A stretch of DNA of 18,032 nucleotides from assembly GCA_002478145.1 (NCBI GenBank), contig DLMI01000126.1, positions 13,535 through 31,566 on the forward strand. The letters are read 5' to 3'. This document shows, in pieces, positions 6,241-14,155 of this stretch (within the stretch, counting starts at the first letter, position 1; each line of letters begins with the position of its first letter). This DNA comes from Acidobacteria bacterium UBA7540 (GTDB lineage Bacteria > Acidobacteriota > Terriglobia > UBA7540). The position numbers and the translations under genes are program-made. Under the pieces are notes generated by a model. It ran no database searches, had not been told where the DNA came from, and saw only the letters and a list, made by a program, of their open reading frames with translations.

Positions 6241-6639
6241 TCAGGAGACCTGCGAAGGCAACATTCTTCCCCGGGGTGTGCGGTCGAAGTCGGTGTCGAA
6301 ACTCACGATGGAGAGACCGTGCCTCACGGCGGTGGCGTACTGATAGGCGTCATCAAAGTCCAGGCCAAACCCTGAAGCCGCATCGATGACGGCCTCCAAT
6401 TCAGCGGGCTTCAGGGAAAGCATCGAGGCTCGGGACTTAAAGAAAATGTCATCTATGAATTGGCGGAAGATGTCCGGCTGTTTTCGCCGGAAGAGTAAAA
6501 GCCCGATGGAGTGGACGGTGTAGTCGGTTGCGAACAGCTCGTGTGCGGGCCAGCTCTCGAGAAATTTCCTTGCCTCTGCGGCCCTTGATTGCGCCAGCAG
6601 CACTTCCAGGAAGACATTTGTATCCACCAGTACTCTCAC
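6241..6639 (-). CDS. PIN-domain ribonuclease toxin (VapC-like)
   Basis: This 132-residue protein has the PIN fold pattern: MRVLVDTNVFLE at the N-terminus with the first metal-binding aspartate D6, then FDDAYQYATA (D96/D97) and a terminal VSFDTDFDR (D115, D117, D119). The central TDYTVHSIG replaces the usual second acidic residue with histidine, a pattern I associate with PIN proteins paired to DUF2281-type antitoxins. Such toxins cleave RNA. The GTG start at 6639 overlaps the stop of the upstream gene by four bases (GTGA), so the two are translationally coupled. The pair lies on the opposite strand from its neighbours and directly after a repeat array. Confidence 0.88.
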   Translation of the reverse strand: MRVLVDTNVFLEVLLAQSRAAEARKFLESWPAHELFATDYTVHSIGLLLFRRKQPDIFRQFIDDIFFKSRASMLSLKPAELEAVIDAASGFGLDFDDAYQYATAVRHGLSIVSFDTDFDRTPRGRMLPSQVS

Positions 6640-6860
6640 TCGCCCTCAGTCCTCCAGCGCACGATCAGGTGCTGCAAGTCAACCGATGTGTACTGACTAC
6701 TCAGGTCTCTCAAAGCGCCCTCCCAACTGAATGCGGGAACCCCGTATGCCGTGTTTTGCTCTTTGCTGAGCAGGAACTCAACGAAGTCCCGCACCTCATC
6801 CCGGAGATCGGGCGACAGTTCTTTGACTAAATCCTCGAGGGGCTTTGTGGGGTTGCTCAT
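6636..6860 (-). CDS. DUF2281-like antitoxin
   Basis: With the start at 6860 this is a 74-residue protein. The segment LEDLVKELSPDLRDEVRDFV followed by EFLLSKE is the typical DUF2281 motif, in which a helix with PxxLxxEVxDFxxFL precedes a flexible, toxin-binding C-terminus. The start at 6860 is chosen because GGGAG lies six bases upstream; an ATG pair at 6878-6881 has no binding site. As the first gene of the pair it presumably neutralises the PIN toxin and may autoregulate; no operator was identified. Confidence 0.8.
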   Translation of the reverse strand: MSNPTKPLEDLVKELSPDLRDEVRDFVEFLLSKEQNTAYGVPAFSWEGALRDLSSQYTSVDLQHLIVRWRTEGE

Positions 6861-7095
6861 CCAATGCTCCCTTTCCATCATGGAGCCAGGCGGCAGCGCC
6901 TTGGCAAGGCAGCTTTCGGAAGCATGATAGCATATAATTCGCGATCAGCTTTGCTAGAACGCGAGGCGGCGTCGCCAGACCAGAAAAGGAATGGCAGGGA
7001 AGAGCCATGCTCTGCCTCCTGGCGCGGACGGGAAGGCCGAGTGGCAGAGCCAAGGACACGCCTCTGCACTCAGGCGGACCACTGGTAGCTGAGTT

Positions 7096-8265
7096 ATGTT
7101 TAGACCTTGCCTGATGATGGTAGCTGGCGAACGCTCCGGCGACATTTATGGAGCTGAACTCGCCTCCGCCTTGCGGGCCCGCCTGAACAACGCGGAGATT
7201 TTCGGCTGCGGCGGCGAAGCGATGCGCCTGGCCGGGGTGGACACCGTCGTGGACGCCCACCAACTCACCATGATCGGCATAACGGAGATAGTCGGCGGAC
7301 TGCCGCGAGCTTACCGCGCCTTCCACGCTTTGCTCGAGGAAGTGGATAGACGCCGGCCTCAGCTTGCCGTGCTGATTGATTTTCCCGATTTCAACTTGCG
7401 CCTGGCCAAACAGCTCAAGAAAAGAAGAATTCGTGTCGTCTACTTCGTAAGTCCACAGATCTGGGCATGGCGAAAGAGCCGGCTGAAGCAGCTCAAAGCT
7501 CGGATCGACAAGATGCTTTGTATTTTTGACTTTGAGGAGGCCATCTATCGCGCAGCCGGGATTCCGGTGGAATATGTCGGGCATCCTCTGGTCGATCTGG
7601 TGCGGCCGCAGATGACGCGGGAACAGTTCCTTTCCGCGATAGGGCTGGAGCCAGCAACGGCAACGGTGACGTTGTTGCCCGGAAGCCGTGAGAAGGAAGT
7701 GAGCAATATCTTGCCGACGATGCTGGAGGCCGCTAATCGGCTTTCCCTGACCCACAAGGTCCAGTTTGTGGTTGCCGTTGCGCCGACGCTGGACACCCCA
7801 TGGTTGGAAAAGGCTGTGCTCGAATGCTCCGCTGGCAAGGCAACAGTCCGCGTCGCCACCCACGCCACCTATGATGCCCTCCAGCATTGCGAGGTGGCCA
7901 TCATCGCCAGCGGCACAGCCACGATCGAAGCGGCCCTGCGCGAGCGGCCCATGGTGGTGGTTTACCGCGTCTCTCCGCTCACCTGGCTGCTCGGCAAGTT
8001 ACTTGTCGATGTCCCCTTCTACAGTATGGTCAATATTCTTGCCGGAAAGCAGGTGGTTCCCGAACTCATTCAGAGTGATTTCACTGCTGTGAACGTCGCC
8101 AGTCGGGTAGAATACTTACTTGATCATCCCCAAGCCTGCGAGGAGATGAGGAAGGAGTTTCGGACCCTCAAGTGCCACTTGGGGCCGGGAGGGGCTATCG
8201 AGCGAGCAGCCGATGCGGTGGCAGGAGTGTTTCAGTCTGGCGTGTCAGCCGGTCAAACCTCCTAA
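7096..8265 (+). CDS. lpxB: Lipid-A-disaccharide synthase
   Basis: LpxB is a GT-B glycosyltransferase (family GT19) at the inner membrane that joins UDP-diacylglucosamine and lipid X to form the lipid A disaccharide. The 389-residue length is normal. Landmarks are MVAGERSGDIYGAEL at the start (usually GEPSGD, here R), LIDFPDFNLRLAK, the SPQIWAWR motif, YVGHPLVD, LLPGSREKEV and ASGTATIEAAL. The ATG at 7096 has no clear Shine-Dalgarno. The 235-bp region upstream, shared with the divergent toxin-antitoxin unit, contains a perfect TATAAT at 6933-6938 without a convincing -35. No other lpx genes are in the window. The gene shows the organism makes lipid A. Confidence 0.96.
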   Translation: MFRPCLMMVAGERSGDIYGAELASALRARLNNAEIFGCGGEAMRLAGVDTVVDAHQLTMIGITEIVGGLPRAYRAFHALLEEVDRRRPQLAVLIDFPDFNLRLAKQLKKRRIRVVYFVSPQIWAWRKSRLKQLKARIDKMLCIFDFEEAIYRAAGIPVEYVGHPLVDLVRPQMTREQFLSAIGLEPATATVTLLPGSREKEVSNILPTMLEAANRLSLTHKVQFVVAVAPTLDTPWLEKAVLECSAGKATVRVATHATYDALQHCEVAIIASGTATIEAALRERPMVVVYRVSPLTWLLGKLLVDVPFYSMVNILAGKQVVPELIQSDFTAVNVASRVEYLLDHPQACEEMRKEFRTLKCHLGPGGAIERAADAVAGVFQSGVSAGQTS

Positions 8266-8341
8266 GGCGTCCGCCGCCCGCTGGGTAAGTATTTCACGAT
8301 ATGCAACTTGTTGGCTTATCGGATAATCCAAGTTAAGAAGT

Positions 8342-8771
8342 AGGATTCAGGATTCGGGATTCAGGATTCAGGGGACGAACGTGCAAGGACATAAAGAGTT
8401 GATCGTTTGGCAGAAGGCTATGGACTTGGTTATAGCCATTTACAAGCTTACTAAATCATTCCCAAAGACGGAGGTCTATGGGTTGGCGAGTCAGATGCAG
8501 AGAGCGGCCGTATCGGTTCCGTCAAACATTGCTGAAGGGCACGGGCTGAAGCAAACGCAGGCGTATGCGAGGCATTTGGCGATCGCAAACGGATCGCTGC
8601 CGGAGTTGGAGACGCAAATCGAAATTGCGCGGCGACTCGGGCATCTCACCGCGGAGAACGAATCGGTAATCAATCAAGCCGGAGAAGTGGGACGGATGTT
8701 AGCGGGTCTAAGGCGTAGCTTGCAATCTCGCCTTGTGAGCCCTGAATCCTGAATCCCGAATCCTGAATCCT
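8342..8771 (+). mobile_element. Repeat-bounded S23/four-helix-bundle cassette (IVS-like element)
   Basis: The left arm (8342-8373) and right arm (8740-8771) are perfect 32-base inverted repeats built from AGGATTC heptamers, including the same GGGATTC variant as the third unit in both arms. They enclose one gene that fills almost all of the interior: its GTG is eight bases inside the left arm and its stop is within the right arm. Length (430 bp), terminal stem and encoded protein family all resemble intervening sequences known in 23S rRNA genes of Leptospira and Coxiella, yet the flanks here are lpxB and a peptidase gene. Mobility is inferred from two further copies or derivatives in the window. 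Confidence 0.75.
8381..8752 (+). CDS. Four-helix bundle protein, S23/Avd-like
   Basis: This 123-residue protein has the full pattern of the 23S rRNA intervening-sequence protein family: LIVWQKAMDLVIAIYKLTKS at the start, then FPKTEVYGLASQMQRAAVSV, the hallmark PSNIAEG, and ANGSLPELETQIEIARRLG. Family members form pentameric barrels of four-helix bundles with a basic, nucleic-acid-binding surface; Avd of diversity-generating retroelements is a relative that binds a reverse transcriptase. The start is GTG 8381. The last residues (SPES) and the TGA stop are encoded by the right inverted repeat. It lies alone between lpxB and a peptidase gene, enclosed by its own repeats. Biochemical function is unknown; a role in binding the element's own RNA is a guess. 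Confidence 0.92.
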   Translation: MQGHKELIVWQKAMDLVIAIYKLTKSFPKTEVYGLASQMQRAAVSVPSNIAEGHGLKQTQAYARHLAIANGSLPELETQIEIARRLGHLTAENESVINQAGEVGRMLAGLRRSLQSRLVSPES

Positions 8772-8856
8772 GTTCTGACGTTTGAAAGACTTCACCCGAC
8801 GCCGGAATCATGGGCGAAGAGAGTGGAAATGTTCGCCGGGTCGAGGGGAGCAATTT

Positions 8857-10875
8857 ATGAAATATCTTGGGGCCGGAAGTGGGGCCAAATTTCTCAGTAG
8901 GTTCTGCGGTTTCCAAAAACTGCTGGTCACTGCAGTACCTTTGCTCTTGACGCTCGAGCTAATCCAGCCGGCCGGTTTTGCACAGTCATCTGCGCCTCGG
9001 TTCGAGGTGACGAAGTACACCATCGCGGCGGAACTCTTCCCTTCCCAACACCTCATCTCGGCGAATGTCCGCATTGATTTCCTCCCTCGGGCCGACTTCA
9101 CCACGATGAGCTTCGATCTCCACAGCGGCTTGCGAGTTGACAGCGTAAAGGATGCCTCCGGCAAAGATCTCAATTTTCGGCAAGAGGGTCTCAACCTCTC
9201 TGTCGATTTCCTGAACCCCGTTCCACAGGGGAAAGCTTCTTCGATCACGGTCAAGTATGGTGGCCTCCTGGCTTCGGCAGACGGCAGTCCGGTTGAGAAC
9301 CTGAAGGTAGCGTACATCGGGCCGGAGGGTAGTTACCTCCTCTATACGGGACGGTGGTTCCCCGTCAGTGAATACGGGGTGGGCCGCTTTGCTGCCACCA
9401 TGCAAATCACGGTGCCTTCAGACGAAACGGTGATTGCCTCCGGTCGAGCTTCCACGCCGGCGCGCGAGGCCGGTAAGGTTACGTACACCTACCAATATGA
9501 TCAGCCATCGTTTCCGGGGACGGTCATTGCAGGGCACTACGTGGTCCAGCCGGCGACGGCCGTAGGCGCAGACATCACTCTCTACATGAAGCCCGGCCAT
9601 GAAAGCTTCGCCGCCAGTTACGGAGAAACGGCTGCCAAGATCATGGCTTTCTATTCCGACAAGTTTGGGCCTTTGCCCAGCGGCCACTTGGCCATTGCGG
9701 AAATCGAAGACGGGACCGTGGGCGGATATACGGCGCCTGGCCTGTTGGCGCTGGCCTCACGCGGCTTTTCCACTCAGGTGAACTACCGGTTGCTGGCGCA
9801 TGAGATTTCCCACCAATGGTGGCGGTGCCTGGTCAGTCCTGCTTCACTCGACGACATGTTTCTGGACGAAGGGCTGGCGACCTATTCCGCAGCCCTTTAC
9901 GTGCAGGAGGCCGCCGGTGACACAGCGTTTGAAGACCTCATGCGGGAAGTGGAGGTGGGAGCGCTCACCCACGAGGAGGTTGTCCCCATCGCCCAATCGG
10001 GCCGCTTGCACGAGTTCACGCCGGAATACCAGTCGATTGTTTTCCAGAAAGGCGCGATGGTGTTCCACATGTTGCGCTGGATTGTGGGTGACGAAGCGTT
10101 TTTCAAGACGTTGCAGGCCATGAGCCAGCAGTATGCCTGGAAGTCAATTTCCACGGACGAGTTTCAAAAGTTGGCTGAGAACGCTTCCAAGCAGAACCTG
10201 ACGTACTTTTTCGCGCAATGGGTGAGCTCGACCGGCGTCCCGCAATTCAAGCGGACATGGGCTGTTTACAGAACTGCGAAAGGCTATCAGGTGATGGGCA
10301 AGATCACGCAGGACCTGGACCTGTTCCGCATGCCCGTCGAGGTCCGCGTCATTACCGAAGGCACAAAGCCTGTGAATGCCCGCGTGGACATGGTGGGCAC
10401 TACTGCGGATTTCACGGTGAACACGCGTACCAGGCCGCTGCGCGTCCTGGTCGATCCGGCCAGCCGCATACTCAAATACGACGAAAAGATCAAGACCCAG
10501 GTCGAAATGGCGCGCGGCGACCAACTCAGCCAGGAGCAAGCTTACCTGGAGGCTGTCAAACAGTATCAGTCGGCCCTTGAACTCAACAAAAACAGCTCGC
10601 TCGCTCACTACCGAATAGGCGAGATCTTCTTCAAGTTGCGGAACTACACCGCGTCGATGGAGGAGTTTCGGCGCGCCCTGGATGGGGATATGGACCCGAA
10701 GTGGGTCGAAGTGTGGAGTCACCTGAAGCTGGGAGAAATCTTCGACGTAACAGGACAGCGCGACCGGGCACTAAATGAATACCAGCGCGCCTTGCAGACC
10801 AACGACAACACGCAGGGCGCCCTGGACGAGGCCAACCGGAACGTCAAGAAGCCTTACACCCAAGAAACAAAATAG
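8857..10875 (+). CDS. Secreted M1-family peptidase-like protein with C-terminal TPR repeats
   Basis: The ATG at 8857 follows GAGGGGAG at a 6-base spacing and gives 672 residues with a signal peptide (hydrophobic LLVTAVPLLLTLELIQPAGF, cleavage probably near FAQ). An N-terminal beta domain (about 45-240) precedes the thermolysin-like domain: H315-E-I-S-H319-QWW and, after exactly 18 residues, E338 in DEGLATYS complete the M1 zinc site. Two differences from active aminopeptidases are visible: the GxMEN exopeptidase motif is replaced by a GGYTAPG segment, and the YxKG tyrosine that stabilises the transition state is phenylalanine (F396 in YQSIVFQKG). TPR-like helices occupy about residues 555-670. 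It probably acts in the periplasm; substrate and activity are uncertain. Confidence 0.88.
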   Translation: MKYLGAGSGAKFLSRFCGFQKLLVTAVPLLLTLELIQPAGFAQSSAPRFEVTKYTIAAELFPSQHLISANVRIDFLPRADFTTMSFDLHSGLRVDSVKDASGKDLNFRQEGLNLSVDFLNPVPQGKASSITVKYGGLLASADGSPVENLKVAYIGPEGSYLLYTGRWFPVSEYGVGRFAATMQITVPSDETVIASGRASTPAREAGKVTYTYQYDQPSFPGTVIAGHYVVQPATAVGADITLYMKPGHESFAASYGETAAKIMAFYSDKFGPLPSGHLAIAEIEDGTVGGYTAPGLLALASRGFSTQVNYRLLAHEISHQWWRCLVSPASLDDMFLDEGLATYSAALYVQEAAGDTAFEDLMREVEVGALTHEEVVPIAQSGRLHEFTPEYQSIVFQKGAMVFHMLRWIVGDEAFFKTLQAMSQQYAWKSISTDEFQKLAENASKQNLTYFFAQWVSSTGVPQFKRTWAVYRTAKGYQVMGKITQDLDLFRMPVEVRVITEGTKPVNARVDMVGTTADFTVNTRTRPLRVLVDPASRILKYDEKIKTQVEMARGDQLSQEQAYLEAVKQYQSALELNKNSSLAHYRIGEIFFKLRNYTASMEEFRRALDGDMDPKWVEVWSHLKLGEIFDVTGQRDRALNEYQRALQTNDNTQGALDEANRNVKKPYTQETK

Positions 10876-10926
10876 GCCAGTTGAAGGCAGCAGCGTTTGG
10901 CAGGCATAAGATTCCGATATCGACTG

Positions 10927-12069
10927 TCAGAGGCTAATACTTCCGTGTTTCAATCCCGTGAGCCTGGGTGACGTGAGCCCTCGATGTTGGACAAGAACCT
11001 TGAAGATGTTCCCCATCCCTTCAGGGTGAATCAGCCGTTTTAGTTTGAGTCTGGCTTTGAGGTTTTCCACCTCGCCCGCGCCCGGTTCGAAAAGGTCCGC
11101 GAATTCGTTCCCTTCACCCAGCGCCAGGAGGAATCTCTGTTGGCTGGTGAAGCCCGTGAGTTCCAGTCCCGCATCCTTTCCTGTGTCGATCAAGGCGCTG
11201 AAGTTCACATGCGCGGTCAAGTCGAATTCTCCGGGGGCGCTGAAGAAGTCCTCCGATGGCAAGTGACCGCGGTAGGCAAGCAAGGTCCCCTGAGGCCGGT
11301 CCTCTATGTAGAGGTATTTGGCCAAGTCGCCGTAATCAACCGTGATAACAAAGCCCCGGATGAGTCTCTCGGCAACCGACCGCATCCATTGGGTGGCTAT
11401 CAGGTTCACCTCCACGCGGCAGCCTTCTTCAAGCGGGTTGGGGTAACCCGCCACCGCAGCGGCAATAGCCGGGTTGCGGATGGGGCCGAGCTGCTCACAG
11501 AGTTCGTCGCCTTGGGCGGCAACGTAAACTTCCCTCAGATGCCCGCCTGCCCTGGTGACCACGGCAACTGGAAAGGCATCAACCAGCTCGTTTGAAAAGA
11601 AGCATCCGGTGATGGGCGCAAGCTGCTCGAGGTTCTCGAGGAGGCGGACCGTTCCTTCAAGACCTTCTTCCGCCAGCCGCTCCCTGACGCGAGCACAATG
11701 CCTTGGGCCGGGCTCGATCGCCGCGTAGTCGAGCGCCGAAGCGAAATCCGGCAGGACGCGCTTCACCCAGTGGAGGAAATCCTGCGCAAAGAGCCCACGT
11801 CCTGCGCCCATCTCAACCCACGAGAACCGCGAGGGACGACCAAGCATTTCCCACATCTCGGCTGCTTGGCGGGCGACCAGGCGAGCGAAAATGGGGTGGA
11901 GGTCCGGGCTGGTGAAGTAATCACCCCCCACGCCGGTGCGGTCTCGCCCTTGTGTGTAATAGCCGTACTGCGGATGATAAAGGCACAACGCCATGTAGCG
12001 CTCAAAGGTAACAGCGCCCGAGCGCCGCACGGTATCGAGAAGCAGCCCCTTCAGAGGTGTGTCACTCAA
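10927..12069 (-). CDS. MidA/NDUFAF7-family SAM-dependent methyltransferase
   Basis: This 380-residue protein matches the COG1565/DUF185 family. Its N-terminus has the conserved TFERYMALCLYHPQYGYY and GGDYFTSPDLHPIFARLVAR. The SAM-binding motif I is WVEMGAGRGLFAQDFL (E86, G88, G90), followed by FFSNELVDAFPV, RGFVITVDYGD and GTLLAYRGH. The eukaryotic member NDUFAF7 (MidA) methylates an arginine of respiratory complex I subunit NDUFS2; the bacterial target is not established. The start appears to be TTG 12069 because the conserved helix begins within ten residues and the next in-frame methionine (residue 26) would cut it. It follows the HExxH gene by 12 bases, so it is the last gene of a three-gene minus-strand unit. 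Confidence 0.92.
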   Translation of the reverse strand: MSDTPLKGLLLDTVRRSGAVTFERYMALCLYHPQYGYYTQGRDRTGVGGDYFTSPDLHPIFARLVARQAAEMWEMLGRPSRFSWVEMGAGRGLFAQDFLHWVKRVLPDFASALDYAAIEPGPRHCARVRERLAEEGLEGTVRLLENLEQLAPITGCFFSNELVDAFPVAVVTRAGGHLREVYVAAQGDELCEQLGPIRNPAIAAAVAGYPNPLEEGCRVEVNLIATQWMRSVAERLIRGFVITVDYGDLAKYLYIEDRPQGTLLAYRGHLPSEDFFSAPGEFDLTAHVNFSALIDTGKDAGLELTGFTSQQRFLLALGEGNEFADLFEPGAGEVENLKARLKLKRLIHPEGMGNIFKVLVQHRGLTSPRLTGLKHGSISL

Positions 12070-12081
12070 GGAGAAGTTGCG

Positions 12082-13401
12082 TCAGTGCGGCCGGTTTTCC
12101 GGCTTCAACACGTAATCACCTGCGCGCTCGCCTGGAACGAGCGCCCAGCCCTTTTGCAGAACCAGCGTCCAGCCCTCGCCTCGGAGGGGCTGAGCACTCA
12201 AGTCATGGGGTGCGGGCACCTGCAGCCGCACAATCAGCCCATCCTTGCGTACTATCAGGACTCCGCCCGGGGCGTCGAGTGTTCCCCAATCGCTGGTAAC
12301 GTGCGAAGACAAGTAGATGGTGTTCGAATCATCGAGAGGCACAACTTGGTATGGATCAAACCCATAGTTGAAGGTTCTTCCCACCGGAAGAATGAGCACG
12401 GGACCTGCAAGGAAATTGGCGCGAAATTTCGCCAGGCGCTCACGGAAAGCATTTTCGCGCTCCGTCTCTGCTGCGATCACGAAGTCACCGTGATAGGCGT
12501 GAGCCCTTTCGAGCGCTTGGTCAGCCGAGACGGCCACAGGCCCAATTTTGTAGGCGGCCCGGATCAGCGCCGCAAAGTCGGGCTCCGTCTTCACCCGAGA
12601 CCGCCACTCCATAGCGGAGGAATCGAGCAGCGCGCCGTAGGCAGGACCGGAAACGTAAGCAAAGCTCCGCGCCAGCGTCGACTGCCCCCGCGCCTGCCGC
12701 AGACTGCATGCCGCCACCACGACCATTTCAGAGATCGATCGCGTGCTGAGTTTCACTCCCGTGTATTCGGCAAGCCCTTCATTCATTTCCAACCCGCGTT
12801 CTTCCTCGGCGGCCTTTGGGAAGAGCGACTGGCGGTAAGCACGGAAGGCCAGGGCATCATCCAAAGACTGCTTTCGCTGCGCTCCGTTTTCTTCCAAGGC
12901 GACTTCGAGCGCTCTCCACTCTAACAGCAGCCACACGCGCCCGTCCCGCGATTCGAGGTGCGCGTTGTCAGGGCTGGCAGCCTTCATGCCCAGGCTATCC
13001 TGGATGCGATGAAAGCACTCGTGCATCATCAGCCGCGCCCGGCCGTCCGGGTCTTCCGGCAGGGGCCAGGCTATCATCGTCCAGTGCACTCCCCCCCAAT
13101 CCATTGCCGTGTTCGCAACGATTACGTCCGGGGGCAACTTCCCCACAAAGACTTTTCCGCTTTTCGCCAGCCGCCCCGCGGTGTCGGCCTGGTTCGCGAC
13201 CGCTTCGTGGGTCCCCGGATCGACCAGGATCATCGGGCCGTAGATTGGCACACCCCAAAGACGGCCACCATCCTGGCGTGAGATGGCCTGGGCCTCCTCG
13301 AAATACCGTGCGGCACGCTCCGCATCGACGTTGGGCTTCGCAGCGGCCGCGGCGGTAACCATCCCCGCGCTGAGGACTGCCAGAATGAAAGCTCTATTCA
13401 T
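12082..13401 (-). CDS. Secreted HExxH protein, putative zinc metallopeptidase of unassigned family
   Basis: The 439-residue product begins with a signal peptide (MNRAFILAVLSAGMVTAAAA). A classical zinc motif is present, MMHECFHRIQDSLGM (H127, E128, H131). A possible third ligand lies about 77 residues later in EMNEGLAEYTG (E208), as in gluzincins, although the gap is longer than the usual 18-30. A conserved-looking GGVHWTMIAWPLP precedes the zinc site. The C-terminal third (about 330-439) is beta-rich and may bind substrate or partners. GGAGGA lies six bases before ATG 13401. It is 16 bases from the macro gene upstream and 12 from the methyltransferase downstream. I do not recognise a named family; peptidase activity is inferred from motifs only. 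Confidence 0.75.
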   Translation of the reverse strand: MNRAFILAVLSAGMVTAAAAAKPNVDAERAARYFEEAQAISRQDGGRLWGVPIYGPMILVDPGTHEAVANQADTAGRLAKSGKVFVGKLPPDVIVANTAMDWGGVHWTMIAWPLPEDPDGRARLMMHECFHRIQDSLGMKAASPDNAHLESRDGRVWLLLEWRALEVALEENGAQRKQSLDDALAFRAYRQSLFPKAAEEERGLEMNEGLAEYTGVKLSTRSISEMVVVAACSLRQARGQSTLARSFAYVSGPAYGALLDSSAMEWRSRVKTEPDFAALIRAAYKIGPVAVSADQALERAHAYHGDFVIAAETERENAFRERLAKFRANFLAGPVLILPVGRTFNYGFDPYQVVPLDDSNTIYLSSHVTSDWGTLDAPGGVLIVRKDGLIVRLQVPAPHDLSAQPLRGEGWTLVLQKGWALVPGERAGDYVLKPENRPH

Positions 13402-13417
13402 CGGACTTCCTCCGATT

Positions 13418-13951
13418 TCATGTGGTCTTCGCTACCGGCCGACCGGTTAGCTGCTGGTACGTTTCCTCAAACACTTTGAGCGTCGCATCATCGTAAAGGA
13501 CGAAGTAGATTTTTTCCAGACTGGTGCGCATCTTGATGTGCTCCAGGACCACCCTCAGCATAATCTGCGCGCACTGTTCGGCTGGGAACCCTGCTGCGCC
13601 GGTTCCCAGCGCCGGCAGCGCCAGGCTTTTGATCGTCTTCTCTTCGGTGCGAGAGAGAGTCTGTCTCGTCGCAAGCCGTATTGATTCCGCTGTCGCCTTC
13701 TCACCGGGTCGCATAGTTGCGGCGTGAATCACATAAAGCGCCCTGAGGTTGCCGGCCGTCGTAACTGCGGTGGCGCCCAAGCGGATGGGGGCGAGGCGTT
13801 CGCACTCTTCCTGGATCCGCTCCCCGCCCTTGCGCCGTACGGCTCCCGCGACCCCGGATCCCATGGCCAGATCCGTATTCGCTGGGTTGACGATCGCCTC
13901 AACCGCCATGTCAGTGATGTCGGCTTTAGAGATGTAGATTTTCGTTGGCAT
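13418..13951 (-). CDS. Macro domain protein (ADP-ribose binding)
   Basis: This 177-residue protein is essentially one macro domain. The fold's signatures are clear: IYISKADITDMAVEAIVNPA, the phosphate-binding GSGVAGAVRRKGG (31-43) and ALPALGTGAAGFP (111-123). Macro domains bind ADP-ribose, and many remove it from proteins or nucleic acids or deacetylate O-acetyl-ADP-ribose. ATG 13951 is chosen over an in-frame GTG at 13996 because the domain starts directly after it and AAGGT lies five bases upstream. It is the first gene of the minus-strand unit. No ADP-ribosyltransferase is visible in the window, so its partner substrate is unknown. Confidence 0.93.
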   Translation of the reverse strand: MPTKIYISKADITDMAVEAIVNPANTDLAMGSGVAGAVRRKGGERIQEECERLAPIRLGATAVTTAGNLRALYVIHAATMRPGEKATAESIRLATRQTLSRTEEKTIKSLALPALGTGAAGFPAEQCAQIMLRVVLEHIKMRTSLEKIYFVLYDDATLKVFEETYQQLTGRPVAKTT

Positions 13952-14015
13952 TTTGGACCTTCGGTTCCGTGGGACTCCGCGACAAAGATAGCGCACCGTC
14001 TGTCGCGGCGTGACA

Positions 14016-14119
14016 TCAAGCGTAAGGATAGCTGACGGCTGGGCGCTTGGCTAGCGGCAAATGCGGCACATTGAGCCCCGGCTGAAGGTAATCGGGTAAT
14101 TCACGGTAAGTCTTGTAGG
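14016..14119 (-). pseudogene. Fragment resembling the N-terminus of a uracil/mismatch DNA glycosylase
   Basis: The minus strand reads YKTYRELPDYLQPGLNV, which is the start of the Mug/TDG-type uracil-DNA glycosylase fold (a PDYLxPGLxxxFVGINPG pattern), but the next residues, PHLPLAKRPAVSYPYA, do not continue the family and a stop follows. The active-site GINPG is absent. The upstream side runs into a GTAGGGG-type palindromic repeat (14115-14155). It is probably the debris of a glycosylase gene. The match covers under 20 residues, so chance is possible. Confidence 0.45.
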
Positions 14120-14155
14120 GAGGCTCTACCCTTCCGCTGTCGCGGCCGCCCCTAC
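14115..14155. repeat. GTAGGG...CCCTAC palindromic element
   Basis: GTAGGGAGG on the left and GGCCGCCCCTAC on the right bound 41 bp that includes a GC-rich centre. On the minus strand its first bases GTAGGGG contain the TAG stop codon of the amidotransferase gene (14152-14154). It belongs to the same loose family as the elements at 16841 and 17915. Confidence 0.6.

Noticed and set aside
6796..7887. A 363-codon open frame on the minus strand opposite lpxB
   Set aside because: It overlaps the unmistakable lpxB gene and the antitoxin; no domain is recognisable.
8342..8771. Diversity-generating retroelement, because the four-helix protein is related to Avd
   Set aside because: No reverse transcriptase, template repeat or variable repeat is visible; the protein matches the general S23 family.
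8266..8856. Intervening sequence within a 23S rRNA gene
   Set aside because: The flanking sequence is the end of lpxB and the start of a peptidase gene; nothing resembling rRNA was seen.
11698..12924. A 408-codon open frame on the plus strand
   Set aside because: It is antisense to the methyltransferase and HExxH genes, its peptide has no recognisable domain, and the minus-strand genes have signal peptide, motifs and binding sites.
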